Numbered from the stretch's first letter, positions 49,681 through 58,657 are shown. The stretch: DNA of 64,000 bases from Streptomyces griseoaurantiacus (GCA_014656015.1 BNBP01000039.1:1-64000), one strand, 5' to 3'. Notes: generated by a model not told the origin, from the letters alone. A program made the numbers and translations.

Positions 49681-51114
49681 TCACGCCCCCGGCACCGTGT
49701 CCTCGAAGGTCGTGCCCGCCGCGCGGTAGGCCGACACCTTGGCCGCGACCTGCGCCGGCGTCAGCACCTGGTCCTTCACGTGCAGGACGTAGTCGATCTT
49801 CTCGTCGTACACCCGCGGGCTGGTGCTCGACTGCCCGCCGAAGTCGATCAGCCACTGGTTGAAGTTGATCGACATGGGCCGCTCCGGCAGGTACTGCGCG
49901 TCGTGCGTGCCGAACAGCTGCCCGTCGACGTAGTACCGGATGGTGCTGTCGTCGAGGGTGAGGACCAGGTCGTGCCAGCCGTCGTAGCTCCGCCGGCCCT
50001 CCGTGTGCTGGTTGACCGCCTGCCACGGGTCCGGGTTGTAGGTCTCCCAGGACGTCGTGTACAGGATGTTCGAGGACTCGCCCCAGCCGCCGTTGGGCAG
50101 GTACTCGAAGTCGTACTCCGAGTAGTCGTCGGCCATGGGCGCCTTGAGGTCGTTGATGGTGAAGAACGTCTGCACGAGGTGGTCCCCGTCCGGTCCGCTC
50201 CTCGGGGCGTCACTGAACCGCACCCGTGCCGCGTAGGTGCCGTTCCTGAATTTCAGGGACTTGGTGAGGACCTCGGTCTGCTCGGTGTTCGCCCCGGACC
50301 CGGCCGTGGAGGTCTCCAGATTCATCACCGAGTTGCCGCCGGAGGAGGAGAACGTCACGTTCTGCGGCGCCCAGGTCGCCCCCGGTATGCCGGGGCCGCC
50401 CGCGTTGGAGCGCACGCTCCACCCGTGGGCGGAGATCTTCGGGTCGTTGTACGCCGTGTAGGCGAAGTCGTCGAACAGAGCGGTGCCGGAGCCGGGGCCG
50501 CCCGGGTCGCCCGGATTCCCGGGGTCGCCCGGGTCCGTGGGGCCTCCCGGGTCGTTGCCCTCGGGGGCCGTGCCCCAGACCGTGACCCCGCCGAGCTGGG
50601 CGGTGACCCTGGACCAGTTCGCGTACGAGGTCTGACCCGCGCCGAAGGAGTAGTCGTCGCTCTGGTTCAGCGGCTGCCAGTCCGAGCGGTGGAACCGCAG
50701 TTGCAGGTCACCGGAGTCCGCGCCCGCGGCGAGCGTGCCCGCGCCGGAGGTGAAGCCGATCTCCAGATAGCGGTCGGCGTTCGCGGTGGGGTGCGCGAGC
50801 GTGCCGAAGGTGCCGGTGACGTCGGCACAGCCCCTGACCGCCCAGGAGCAGGCGAAGCGGTAACTCGCGCCCGCCGAGTCGGCCTTGAAGTAGTAGCGCA
50901 CCTTGACCGCGCTCAGGGACACCGCGGTGTCCCCGGTGTTGCGCACCTTCAGCCACGGCTCCGCCTGGTCGGAGCCCGTGGAACCGGTGTGGTACTGGAC
51001 CGCCACCGCGCTCGTGGCCGCGCCGGCGGCCGGAGGGAGCGCGAGGAGGCCCGCCGCGCCGAGCACGGCGGCGAGGGCGCAGGTGACGGACCGGACGGGG
51101 GTCGTCCTTCTCAT
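49681..51114 (-). CDS. secreted GH16-like glycoside hydrolase with CBM3
   Basis: The 477-residue exported protein has a signal peptide (residues 1-32, TCALAAVLGAAGLLALPPAA). A CBM3-type cellulose-binding domain follows (VQYHTGSTGSDQAEPWLKVR onward, to about residue 180), then a Gly/Pro/Asp linker of about 25 residues. The C-terminal concanavalin-like catalytic domain is of GH16 type: EYDFEY gives the E-x-D-x-E catalytic motif near residue 320, and HDLVLTLDDSTIRYYVDGQL is the typical later strand. The substrate may be a beta-1,3/1,4-glucan or similar. The start overlaps the GH20 stop (ATGA), so the two are in one operon with a sugar importer. Confidence 0.85.
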   Translation of the reverse strand: MRRTTPVRSVTCALAAVLGAAGLLALPPAAGAATSAVAVQYHTGSTGSDQAEPWLKVRNTGDTAVSLSAVKVRYYFKADSAGASYRFACSWAVRGCADVTGTFGTLAHPTANADRYLEIGFTSGAGTLAAGADSGDLQLRFHRSDWQPLNQSDDYSFGAGQTSYANWSRVTAQLGGVTVWGTAPEGNDPGGPTDPGDPGNPGDPGGPGSGTALFDDFAYTAYNDPKISAHGWSVRSNAGGPGIPGATWAPQNVTFSSSGGNSVMNLETSTAGSGANTEQTEVLTKSLKFRNGTYAARVRFSDAPRSGPDGDHLVQTFFTINDLKAPMADDYSEYDFEYLPNGGWGESSNILYTTSWETYNPDPWQAVNQHTEGRRSYDGWHDLVLTLDDSTIRYYVDGQLFGTHDAQYLPERPMSINFNQWLIDFGGQSSTSPRVYDEKIDYVLHVKDQVLTPAQVAAKVSAYRAAGTTFEDTVPGA

Positions 51115-52676
51115 GACTGTTCCTTTCCGGAACTGTGGGGGGTGGGGAGGTGGGGGTGCAGGGGCCCGTGCCGCACGCCGAGCGCACCGAGCCGCGCGGA
51201 GTGCGCCGCGAGGCGGCTGTGGAAGTGGGGCCAGGAGGCGGCGCCGTACCAGGCCCGGTCGGCGAAGGCGCACAGGCGGGGGAAGGCGAGGCGGTCGAGG
51301 TGCTCCGGGTCGGACACGAACTCGGTCCACAACGCGGCCTGCACGCCGATGAGTTCGCCCGCCGTGTCCTCGCTCTCCGGCACGGTGTGCGCGTGGACGG
51401 CACGCAGGTCGACCACGGCCCCGGGCTGCGCCGGAGGTTCGCCCGGGGAGGCGGTCTGGGCGTAGTCGAGGTAGGCGGCACGGTGGTGGGCGCTGATCAC
51501 CGAGTGGCCGCGCTTGAGGGCGATACGGGTGTGCTCGGGTTCGCGCCAGGTCATCACCGTGAACTCGGGCGGCAGCCCCTCGCCCGTGTCCGCCCAGGCG
51601 ACCGGGGTGCGGCCCCGCTCCCGCAGGTGCGCGCCCATCCGGCGCAGGAACCAGCCGTGCAGCGCCCCGGTGTCCGCCAGCCCCTCGGCGGCCGCCCGTG
51701 CCCGCGCCACGGGGCTCGCCGCCCACTCGGTCGCCGGGCACTCGTCGCCGCCGAGGTGGATGTGCGGGGAGGGGAAGACGTCGAGGACCTCGTCGAGGAC
51801 GGTGCGGCAGAAGTCGAACACCGGCTCGTGGACGCCGAGCACGGTGTCGCACACGCCCCACTCGGTCCACACGTCGACCCGCCGCCCCGGCACCGCGCCG
51901 AGTTCCGGATGGGCGGCGATCGCGGCCCGGGAATGCCCCGGCATCTCGATCTCCGGCACGACGGTCACCCCGCGCGCGGCCGCGTAGGCGACCAGGCCGG
52001 TCAACTCCGCCCGGGTGTAGGCGCCTTCGTGCGGCACTCCGTCGAACTCGGCGGATCCGGCGGGGCCCACCATCGACTGGGCGCGCCGTCCGCCCACCTC
52101 GGTGAGCCGGGGGTACGCCGCGACCGGCATCCGCCAGCCCTGGTCGTCGGTGAGGTGCAGCTGGAGCACGTTCAGTTTGTGCAGGGCGAGCAGGTCCACG
52201 TAGCGGCGCAGCAGTGACACCGGCTGGAAGTGCCGGGCCACGTCGAGCATGAAGCCCCGCCACGGGTGCCGGGGCACGTCGGTGATCTCCACGCAGGGCA
52301 GCCGCCGGACGGCACCGGGCACGGGGAGCCCCGACAGGGCCTCCGCGGGCAGGAGTTGCCGCAGGGTCTGGATGCCGCGCAGCAGTCCGGTGACCTCGCC
52401 GGCCCGCAGCAGTACGGCGTCCGGGGCGACGGTCAGCCCGTACCCCTCCGCGCCGAGCCCGGTGAGCCGCGGGTCGAGCGCCAGGACGAAGGACCCGTCC
52501 GGCGAGGCCGGGAAGGCCGGCCCGGAGGGCGGACCGAGGAGGGTCCGCAGCAGGGCGGCCGCGGACTCGGCGCCGGGCGAGATCCGCAAGGAGGTGTGCG
52601 GGCGCAGGGTGAAGAAGCCCGGCCGGTGGGCGAGTTGGGTGGGCTGGGGGATCAGTGCGCGTCGGTGAGCGGACAC
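51111..52676 (-). CDS. GH20 beta-N-acetylhexosaminidase
   Basis: The 521-residue enzyme removes terminal GlcNAc/GalNAc by substrate-assisted catalysis. The N-terminal GH20b domain is followed by the catalytic barrel: GFMLDVARHFQPVSLLRRYV, LQLHLTDDQGWR, VPEIEMPGHSRAAIAAHPEL and the catalytic pair in HIHLGGDECPATEW near residue 310. There is no signal peptide, so it acts in the cytoplasm on imported oligosaccharides. The GTG start follows GGAGG. It is 34 bp downstream of the permease gene and overlaps GH16, a consistent catabolic operon. Confidence 0.93.
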   Translation of the reverse strand: MSAHRRALIPQPTQLAHRPGFFTLRPHTSLRISPGAESAAALLRTLLGPPSGPAFPASPDGSFVLALDPRLTGLGAEGYGLTVAPDAVLLRAGEVTGLLRGIQTLRQLLPAEALSGLPVPGAVRRLPCVEITDVPRHPWRGFMLDVARHFQPVSLLRRYVDLLALHKLNVLQLHLTDDQGWRMPVAAYPRLTEVGGRRAQSMVGPAGSAEFDGVPHEGAYTRAELTGLVAYAAARGVTVVPEIEMPGHSRAAIAAHPELGAVPGRRVDVWTEWGVCDTVLGVHEPVFDFCRTVLDEVLDVFPSPHIHLGGDECPATEWAASPVARARAAAEGLADTGALHGWFLRRMGAHLRERGRTPVAWADTGEGLPPEFTVMTWREPEHTRIALKRGHSVISAHHRAAYLDYAQTASPGEPPAQPGAVVDLRAVHAHTVPESEDTAGELIGVQAALWTEFVSDPEHLDRLAFPRLCAFADRAWYGAASWPHFHSRLAAHSARLGALGVRHGPLHPHLPTPHSSGKEQS

Positions 52677-52710
52677 TGCTGTCCTCCGGGGGACGAAGGG
52701 GGGCGGCGGA

Positions 52711-53559
52711 TCAGCCCTTGACCGCGCCGGCCGCGAAGCCGGACGTGACGTGCCGCTGCAGCAGCAGGAACACCACCAGGGCGGGCAGCGAGAACAGGGT
52801 GGAGGCGGCCATCGTGGCGCCCCAGTCGGTGCCGAAGATGTTGTGGAAGGAGGACAGCCACACCGGGAGCGTGCGGTGGTCCTGCTGCTTGATGATCAGG
52901 AAGTTGGCGTAGGCGAACTCGTTCCACGCCGTGATGTAGCCGAACAGGGAGGTCGCCATCAGCCCGGGCGCGAGCAGCGGGAGGGCCACGTGCCGGAACG
53001 CCGAGAGCCGGGTGCAGCCGTCGAGTCGCGCGGACTCCTCCAGCTCCGGGGGGATCGTCGAGAGGAAGCCGCGCAGGACGACGACGGTGAACGGCAGCGT
53101 CATCATGAAGTAGACGAGCGTCAGCGTGGGCAGCCGGTCGAGCATGCCGGTGTCCCGCGAGATGATGTACACGGGGATGATGAGCGACTCCCAGGGCGCC
53201 ATCTGGGCGAGGAACACGGCCAGCATGAACTGCCGCCGGCCCCGCCAGCGCATCCGGGCCACCGCGAAGGAGGCGCCGAGCGCCACGGCCAGCGCCAGCA
53301 GCACCGCGCCGAGGGTCACCAGCAGGCTGTTGCGCCAGAACAGGCCGAAGCCGTCCGCGTCGACCGCCCGCCGGAAGTGGTCCAGCGTCCAGGTGCGGGG
53401 GACGATCCGGGGGTGTGCGGACTGGATGTCGCGGTTGGGGGTGAACGCGGTGCTGATCATCCAGTAGACGGGGAAGAGGCAGACCAGTACGGTCACGCCC
53501 GCGGCCAGGTGCAGCGGAAGACGGCGAAGCGCCCGTCGTGCGCTCACGGTCGTGCTCAC
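52711..53559 (-). CDS. carbohydrate ABC transporter permease (MalG/MsmG type)
   Basis: The 282-residue inner-membrane permease has six helices, beginning LAAGVTVLVCLFPVYWMIST. The EAA motif occurs as PPELEESARLDGCTRLSAFR, followed by VALPLLAPGLMATSLFGYIT. It pairs with the upstream permease. No ATPase is encoded here; a shared MsiK-type ATPase elsewhere, as known for Streptomyces sugar importers, is likely. The GTG start overlaps the previous stop. Confidence 0.95.
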   Translation of the reverse strand: MSTTVSARRALRRLPLHLAAGVTVLVCLFPVYWMISTAFTPNRDIQSAHPRIVPRTWTLDHFRRAVDADGFGLFWRNSLLVTLGAVLLALAVALGASFAVARMRWRGRRQFMLAVFLAQMAPWESLIIPVYIISRDTGMLDRLPTLTLVYFMMTLPFTVVVLRGFLSTIPPELEESARLDGCTRLSAFRHVALPLLAPGLMATSLFGYITAWNEFAYANFLIIKQQDHRTLPVWLSSFHNIFGTDWGATMAASTLFSLPALVVFLLLQRHVTSGFAAGAVKG

Positions 53560-54524
53560 AGCTCGGCCTCCTGACGGAACATCTGCCGGAAGTAGAGGAC
53601 CAGCACGCCCGACATCAGGAGCACGGTGAGCATGGAGGCCGCCGAACCGAGGTCGTAGCGCTGCTGGGCGAGCGCCGTCTGCACGGCGTACACCGGGAGG
53701 ATGGTGGTGGCGTCGCCGGGGCCGCCGCGGGTCATCACCCAGATCTGCACGAAGGCCCGGAACGTCCAGATGACCTCGAGCGAGAGGACCAGCATGAACA
53801 GGGGCCGCACGAGCGGCAGGGTCACGGACCGCAGGACGCGGAACGCGGAGGCGCCGTCCAGCCGCGCGGCCTCGTACAACTCGGAGGGCACGGTCGTGAG
53901 CGCCGAGTAGAGGGTGATCGCCGCGAAGGGCACCGACTGCCACACCACCAGCGCCACCAGGATCGCGAAGGCCGCGGAGCCGTGCGCCAGCCAGGGATAG
54001 TCCTCGAACGAGGTGAACCCCAGTCCGGTCAAAGTGTGGTTGACGATCCCGAACCGCGAGTGGAACAGCCACTGGAACACCGTCGTCGCGGCGACCACGG
54101 GCATCGCCCAGGTCAGGACCAGCGCGCTGAGCACGGCCGTCCGCCAGCGGCGGCCCAGGCGCTCGATCATCAGCGCCACCAGCGTCGACAACGTCATGAT
54201 GAGCACCACGTTGACGGCCATGAAGAGGAAGGTGCGGCGCACGACCGTCCAGAAACGCGGATCGCCCAGCAGGGTGCGGTAGTTGGCGAATCCGACGAAG
54301 TGCGCGTCACCGAGGATGAGCTGGCGCAGGCCGAAGTCCTGGAGGGAGATCAGCACCGCCCGCGCCAGGGGGTAGACGAGCAGATAGAGCATGCCGAGGA
54401 CGGCGGGCGCGATCAGCAGGTAGGGCCAGACGCCGGACATCGTGGGGCGGCGGGCGGGGCCGGGCGGACGGCGGGGCGAGGGCACGAGGGGGCGGCGTGC
54501 GGGCCGCTCACGGACGACCGACAT
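53556..54524 (-). CDS. carbohydrate ABC transporter permease (MalF/MsmF type)
   Basis: The 322-residue permease has helices starting PYLLIAPAVLGMLYLLVYPL and the family's VGFANYRTLLGDPRFWTVVR segment. Its EAA motif is VPSELYEAARLDGASAFRVL. An Arg/Pro-rich cytoplasmic leader of 30 residues precedes helix one. AAAGGAG before the ATG is a strong ribosome site. It is translationally coupled to the MalG-type gene and 35 bp from the binding-protein gene. Confidence 0.95.
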   Translation of the reverse strand: MSVVRERPARRPLVPSPRRPPGPARRPTMSGVWPYLLIAPAVLGMLYLLVYPLARAVLISLQDFGLRQLILGDAHFVGFANYRTLLGDPRFWTVVRRTFLFMAVNVVLIMTLSTLVALMIERLGRRWRTAVLSALVLTWAMPVVAATTVFQWLFHSRFGIVNHTLTGLGFTSFEDYPWLAHGSAAFAILVALVVWQSVPFAAITLYSALTTVPSELYEAARLDGASAFRVLRSVTLPLVRPLFMLVLSLEVIWTFRAFVQIWVMTRGGPGDATTILPVYAVQTALAQQRYDLGSAASMLTVLLMSGVLVLYFRQMFRQEAEL

Positions 54525-54559
54525 GGACGCACTCCTTTCGCCGGCGGTCGCGGACGGGC

Positions 54560-55825
54560 TCAGGTGCCGGACTTCATGGCCCGGGTGAGGGCCGCGGAGG
54601 CCTTCGCCGCCTCGTCGGCGGGGTCCTTGCCGGTGAGGACCGCCGTCATGTAGTCCTTGATCGGGTTCTTCGCCTCGACGGCGGCCCAGCCCGGCGTGTT
54701 CGGTGTCGCGTGGCCCCTGGCCGCGCCGACGGCCATGGCGGAGGCGCCCGGATCGCCGGCGACCGCCGGGGCGAGCGTCGTCCTGTTGGGCACGTAGCTC
54801 ATCGCGAGGGCGAGTTTCCTCTGCCAGGCGTCGCCGGTGAGTTCCTTGACGAAGGCGTAGGCGGCGTCGTGGTGCCGCGAGACCAGCGGGATCACCAGGT
54901 CGGAACCGCCGGTGAAGACCGCCCCCGGGGTGCCTTCGCTCTTGCCCGGGACGGGGAAGAAGCCGAGCTTCCCCTCGAGGGCGGGATTGTTCTGGACCAC
55001 GACGTTGGCGCCGCCCGGCGTGCTGATGATCTGGGCCACCTGCTCCTTGGCCATCACCTCGGCCTGCGGCGGGTTCGCCTCGTCGGAGTCCTTGGGGCCG
55101 TCGCCGAGTGCCTGGAGCTTCTTGTAGAAGGCCATCGCGCGCAGCGCTCCGGGCGTGTCCAGGGTGCCGTGCCAGGTGCCGCCGGACTCGGCGGCGAGGT
55201 CGCCGCCCTCGTCCCAGACGAAGCCGGCGAGGGTGTACCAGTTCTGTCCGGGCAGGTAGATGCCCTGCCGGCCGCCGTTGTCGAGCCTCCTGGTGGCCTC
55301 GATCCACCGCTTCCGCGTGGTGATGTCCGAGGCGTCGATCCCGGCCTTCGCGAACAGGTCCTTGCGGTAGACGACGACGCGGTTGGCCGCGTAGTACGGG
55401 ATGCCGTACTGCTTGCCCTGCCAGGCGCCCGGCTCGGCGAGACCCTTGAGCCAGGAGGCACCCCGGAGGTCGGAGACCTTGTCGCTGAGGTCCAGCAGGC
55501 CGCCGCTCTGCGCGAACTGCGCCACCTGGGTGTTGCCGGTCTCGATGACATCGGGGGCGTCGTTGCTGGCCAGCGCCGCGGTGACCTTCTCCCCGATGCC
55601 GTCCCACTCCTGTATCTGCACCCGGACGTCGATGTCGGGACGGTCCTTCTCGAAGCCCTTCTCGAACTCCTTCTGGAACGCGGCCGAGACGCTGTCGCGC
55701 ATCAGCCACACGTCGAGGACGGTCCGCCCGCCCTCGCCGGAGGCCCCGTCGGAGCCGGACGAACTGCAGGCACTCATTCCTACGGCCGCGAGGAGCGACA
55801 GGCCGACGAGCAGACGGTGCTTCAC
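54560..55825 (-). CDS. sugar ABC transporter substrate-binding lipoprotein
   Basis: The 421-residue SBP_bac_1 protein has a signal peptide with lipobox VGMSACSSSG near residue 20. The mature part starts RTVLDVWLMRDSVSAAFQKE and ends with a helix-rich C lobe. It captures an oligosaccharide for the two permeases; GH20 in the same operon points to chitobiose-like or N-glycan-derived sugars. The start is a GTG after GAGGTG. The 28-bp perfect palindrome 32 bp upstream is the probable GntR operator. Confidence 0.93.
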   Translation of the reverse strand: MKHRLLVGLSLLAAVGMSACSSSGSDGASGEGGRTVLDVWLMRDSVSAAFQKEFEKGFEKDRPDIDVRVQIQEWDGIGEKVTAALASNDAPDVIETGNTQVAQFAQSGGLLDLSDKVSDLRGASWLKGLAEPGAWQGKQYGIPYYAANRVVVYRKDLFAKAGIDASDITTRKRWIEATRRLDNGGRQGIYLPGQNWYTLAGFVWDEGGDLAAESGGTWHGTLDTPGALRAMAFYKKLQALGDGPKDSDEANPPQAEVMAKEQVAQIISTPGGANVVVQNNPALEGKLGFFPVPGKSEGTPGAVFTGGSDLVIPLVSRHHDAAYAFVKELTGDAWQRKLALAMSYVPNRTTLAPAVAGDPGASAMAVGAARGHATPNTPGWAAVEAKNPIKDYMTAVLTGKDPADEAAKASAALTRAMKSGT

Positions 55826-55857
55826 GGGTCACCTCGGGAAGTCGCGCCGGGAGTCGT

Positions 55858-55885
55858 ACCTGACCAGTTGGCGAACTGGTCAGGT
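55858..55885. promoter_or_regulatory. GntR operator: 28-bp perfect palindrome
   Basis: The left arm ACCTGACCAGTT and right arm AACTGGTCAGGT are exact reverse complements with a 4-bp GGCG centre. The site lies in the leader region of the sugar importer operon, divergent from the GntR gene. Confidence 0.85.
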
Positions 55886-55974
55886 GACCTCTGTTGGTGG
55901 AGAAAGGTGGCATGGACCAATGCGGCCGTCAACCCTCGACGAACAGCGAGTAGTTGTCGATCTCGGGCGGCACG

Positions 55975-56000
55975 TGGTCAACTGGTCAGGCGACTGGTCG
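55975..56000. promoter_or_regulatory. second GntR site with three direct half-sites
   Basis: TGGTCA (55975), ACTGGTCAGG (55981) and ACTGGTCG (55993) repeat the arm of the 28-bp palindrome in one orientation. They lie 20 bp before the GntR start, fitting autoregulation. Confidence 0.65.
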
Positions 56001-56020
56001 TACGAACGCGGGGGAGTGAC

Positions 56021-56875
56021 GTGAACACCGAGGCCGAGAGCGGTGTGCCGGGACCGGTGCTCAAGCGCGAGCTGGTGCGCGACCACATCCTCCAGCTCAT
56101 CGAGTCCCAGCGCCCCGGCGACCCGATCCCCTCCGAGCGCACCCTGTGCGCACGCCTCGGCGTGTCCCGGCCCACCCTGCGCGCCGCCGTCGACGAACTC
56201 GTCGCCGCCGGACTTCTCGTCCGCGAACACGGCCGCGGCATGTTCGTCGCACCCGAGAAGATCACCCAGGAGCTGGTCTCCGGGGAACAGGCGATGACGG
56301 TGCCGCAGGCCGACGGTGTCTGGTCGAGCCGGCTGCTGGAGTTCACCACCCTCCGGGCCGGCGCCCGCATCGGCCACCGCCTGCGGCTCTCACCCGCGGC
56401 GAAGATCGTCTACGTGGCCCGGCTGCGCCTCGTCGACGGAACGCCCATGGCGATCGAGCACCTGCACATCCGCGCCGACCTCGTGCCCGGCCTCACCCCG
56501 CAGGAACTGGAGAGCGGCGACCTCTACGACCACCTGCGCCGCCACCACGACGTTCACGTGCGCGAAGCCGTGCAGGGCATCGAGCCGACCGTCGTCACCC
56601 GCGCCGAGGCCGAACTGCTCGACGTGCCCGAGCTGTCGCCCGCGCTGCTCTTCGAGCGGCTGACCTCCGACGTACGGGGCCGGCCCGTGGAGTACGTGCA
56701 CTCCCTCTACCGCGGCGACCGCTACCGCATCGTCTCCCGCCTCACCCTCGGCCCCACCGCCGAGGCCGCTCCCGAGCCGTCCTCCGGCCACCACCCGGGC
56801 ATCCCGCCCGGCGACTTCGCCCACGGCGACCCCGTCGCCTCCTCCACCCGGGGGGACGTCCAGCAGGCCCCCTGA
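56021..56875 (+). CDS. GntR/HutC-type transcriptional regulator
   Basis: The 284-residue regulator has an N-terminal winged HTH: LVRDHILQLIESQRPGDPIP, SERTLCARLGVSRPTLRAAV and VAAGLLVREHGRGMFVAPEK. A UTRA effector domain of HutC type follows (RLRLVDGTPMAIEHLHIRAD, SPALLFERLTSDVRGRPVEY). UTRA domains usually bind sugar phosphates; DasR, the GlcNAc-6P sensor, belongs to this group. The start is a GTG after GGGGAG. It is divergent from the GH20/sugar importer operon, with palindromes in between, and should repress it. Confidence 0.92.
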   Translation: MNTEAESGVPGPVLKRELVRDHILQLIESQRPGDPIPSERTLCARLGVSRPTLRAAVDELVAAGLLVREHGRGMFVAPEKITQELVSGEQAMTVPQADGVWSSRLLEFTTLRAGARIGHRLRLSPAAKIVYVARLRLVDGTPMAIEHLHIRADLVPGLTPQELESGDLYDHLRRHHDVHVREAVQGIEPTVVTRAEAELLDVPELSPALLFERLTSDVRGRPVEYVHSLYRGDRYRIVSRLTLGPTAEAAPEPSSGHHPGIPPGDFAHGDPVASSTRGDVQQAP

Positions 56876-56882
56876 ACGACAT

Positions 56883-56903
56883 CCCCCGGGGCGGCGCCGG
56901 GGG
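56883..56903 (+). terminator. hairpin terminator after GntR gene
   Basis: CCCCCGG and CCGGGGG form a 7-bp perfect stem with a 7-nt loop 8 bp after the stop codon. Confidence 0.7.
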
Positions 56904-57005
56904 CGTACGCGCGCACGCCCGGTGTCGCGCGGGTCCCGCGTGGGCATCCGTCCGGCGGGGACCATACTGGTCGGGTCCCTCCGGGTATCTCCACAGAACG
57001 GTTCC

Positions 57006-58157
57006 ATGGCCAAGAACAGCAGCTCCGAGACGCTCGTCCCCGCCACCGTGTGGCTGGCGCGGGGCCGCCACACCGGGCACGAGCCCGAGCAGGACGTCCG
57101 CCGCAACCTCATCGCCCTCAAGGCGGCCGGGGTGCTCGACGACTTCCTCGACCTCGACCCCGTCGAGGCGGCCCGCTCCACCGTCCTGCACCCGCGGGAG
57201 GCGGCCGCCGACCCCGGCCCCTCGGCCCGGCGCCTCTTCGAGGCCCGCTGGCGCGTCGCGGACGACGTCACCGTCCGCGCGCAGCTCACCACGTACGACC
57301 CCGAGAACCGCCGCAAGGACGGGGAGGGCGTCGTCTGGGTCCTCGCCGCCGAGGCCGAGCGCGCCTGGGACCCGCACTGGCCCTCGCCCGCCACCATGTT
57401 CTGGCCCGACAGCGAGCAGGTCCCCTGGGACCACGACACCGTGCCGGGCGTACGGCTGCGCGAGGTCAACCACCTGCCCAAGGAGGGCGACGAAATCCGC
57501 CACCGGCTGCGGGACTGCGTGCGCGGGAGCTGGAACGTCCACCTGGTGGTGCACGAGGCGATGACGCCCGACGCGCGGGGGATGCGCCCGCTCTCCGCGT
57601 TCCTGCCGCCGAGCCTGCGGCACCGCGTCGTCGAGCACCGGGCCACACCGGAGCAGGCGCAGACCGCCGACTTCGAGATGAAGCGGGAGCTGAACGTCCG
57701 CATGCCGCGGGGCGGCGCCGTCGTCCTGCCCGCCGCGGTGCGCGGCACCGAGTACGAGGCCGAGCGGTTCACCGTGCGCACCGTCTTCCTCGACGGCTCC
57801 GAGCCCACCGAGGTGCTGCGCACGCTCCTGGAGTTCGCCGCCCTGCCCCGGCCGCTGCCCGAGGACGCCGAGCGGGCCCTGGCCCGGCTGCGCCAGGGCT
57901 GGCACCTGCTGACCCCGGAGGAGGAACTGGTCCACGCGCAGGCGATGGTCGTCAGGTACGCCGAGGCCCTGGACGCCATGACGAAGTCCTGCGACCTCTA
58001 CAAGGAGGCGGCCGAGGCGGCGCGGGCGGCCCTCGCCGACTTCACCGGCGGTGAGGGCGCGCCCCGGCCGCCGGTGACCGGGGAGGCCGGGGCGGACCGC
58101 TCACCGATGGACACCCTCGCGAGGACGTTCGGCCGCTTCCGCCTGCCCAAGAAGTAG
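57006..58157 (+). CDS. conserved protein of unknown function
   Basis: The 383-residue soluble protein matches no family I recognise. Visible features are an ordered N-terminal region (VWLARGRHTGHEPEQDVRRN) and a Trp/Pro-rich centre (AWDPHWPSPATMFWPDSEQV) with RGSWNVHLVVHEAMTPDARG. A charged second half ends in a helical Ala-rich segment (YKEAAEAARAALADFTGG) and a basic tail. There are no signal peptide or membrane segments. The ATG at 57006 is preceded by a weak purine stretch; 56922 is an in-frame GTG/ATG alternative with an odd leader. It stands alone between two terminators. Confidence 0.7.
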   Translation: MAKNSSSETLVPATVWLARGRHTGHEPEQDVRRNLIALKAAGVLDDFLDLDPVEAARSTVLHPREAAADPGPSARRLFEARWRVADDVTVRAQLTTYDPENRRKDGEGVVWVLAAEAERAWDPHWPSPATMFWPDSEQVPWDHDTVPGVRLREVNHLPKEGDEIRHRLRDCVRGSWNVHLVVHEAMTPDARGMRPLSAFLPPSLRHRVVEHRATPEQAQTADFEMKRELNVRMPRGGAVVLPAAVRGTEYEAERFTVRTVFLDGSEPTEVLRTLLEFAALPRPLPEDAERALARLRQGWHLLTPEEELVHAQAMVVRYAEALDAMTKSCDLYKEAAEAARAALADFTGGEGAPRPPVTGEAGADRSPMDTLARTFGRFRLPKK

Positions 58158-58167
58158 CGTCCCGGGC

Positions 58168-58193
58168 CGGCTCCGGCGGGTGCCGGAGCCGGG
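58168..58193. terminator. strong hairpin terminator
   Basis: CCGGCTCCGGC pairs perfectly with GCCGGAGCCGG across a 4-nt loop between the convergent unknown gene and the MaoC gene. Confidence 0.88.
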
Positions 58194-58198
58194 CGCCC

Positions 58199-58657
58199 TC
58201 AGGCGTAGTGCCGGTACACGGCCTGGGCCACGCACGCCGGCTTGGCACTGCCCTCGACCTCGACGGTGAAGGTCAGCACCATCTGCACCCCGTTGCCCTT
58301 GACCTCCTCGACGGAGTCGACGGCGCCGTGCAGGCGGATCCGTGAGCCGACCGGCACCGGGCTGGGGAACCGCACCTTCTCCAGGCCGTAGTTGACGCTC
58401 ATGGAGGTGCCCTCGATCTCCAGGAGGTCCCCGAACAGCGGGATGATCAGGGAGAGCGTGAGGTAGCCGTGGGCGATGGGCCCGCCGAAGGGGCCCTTCT
58501 CGGCGCGCGCGGGGTCGGTGTGGATCCACTGGTGGTCGCCGGTGGCGTCGGCGAAGGTGTTCACCCGGTCCTGCGTGATCTCCAGCCATTCGGTGCGGCC
58601 GAGATCGCGGCCGGCGAGGGCGAGGAGGCCGTCGAGACCCTTGGCGGTGGTGGGCAT
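58199..58657 (-). CDS. MaoC family dehydratase
   Basis: The 152-residue hot-dog-fold protein has the hydratase-2 motif FADATGDHQWIHTDP near residue 37, supplying catalytic Asp and His. HGYLTLSLIIPLFGDLL and a final EGSAKPACVAQAVYRH strand follow. Enzymes of this type hydrate 2-enoyl-CoA to (R)-3-hydroxyacyl-CoA. It is the last gene of an operon with a CoA ligase, amidohydrolase and SDR, which suits the hydration step of an aryl- or alkyl-enoyl-CoA pathway. AAAGG precedes the ATG. Confidence 0.92.
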   Translation of the reverse strand: MPTTAKGLDGLLALAGRDLGRTEWLEITQDRVNTFADATGDHQWIHTDPARAEKGPFGGPIAHGYLTLSLIIPLFGDLLEIEGTSMSVNYGLEKVRFPSPVPVGSRIRLHGAVDSVEEVKGNGVQMVLTFTVEVEGSAKPACVAQAVYRHYA

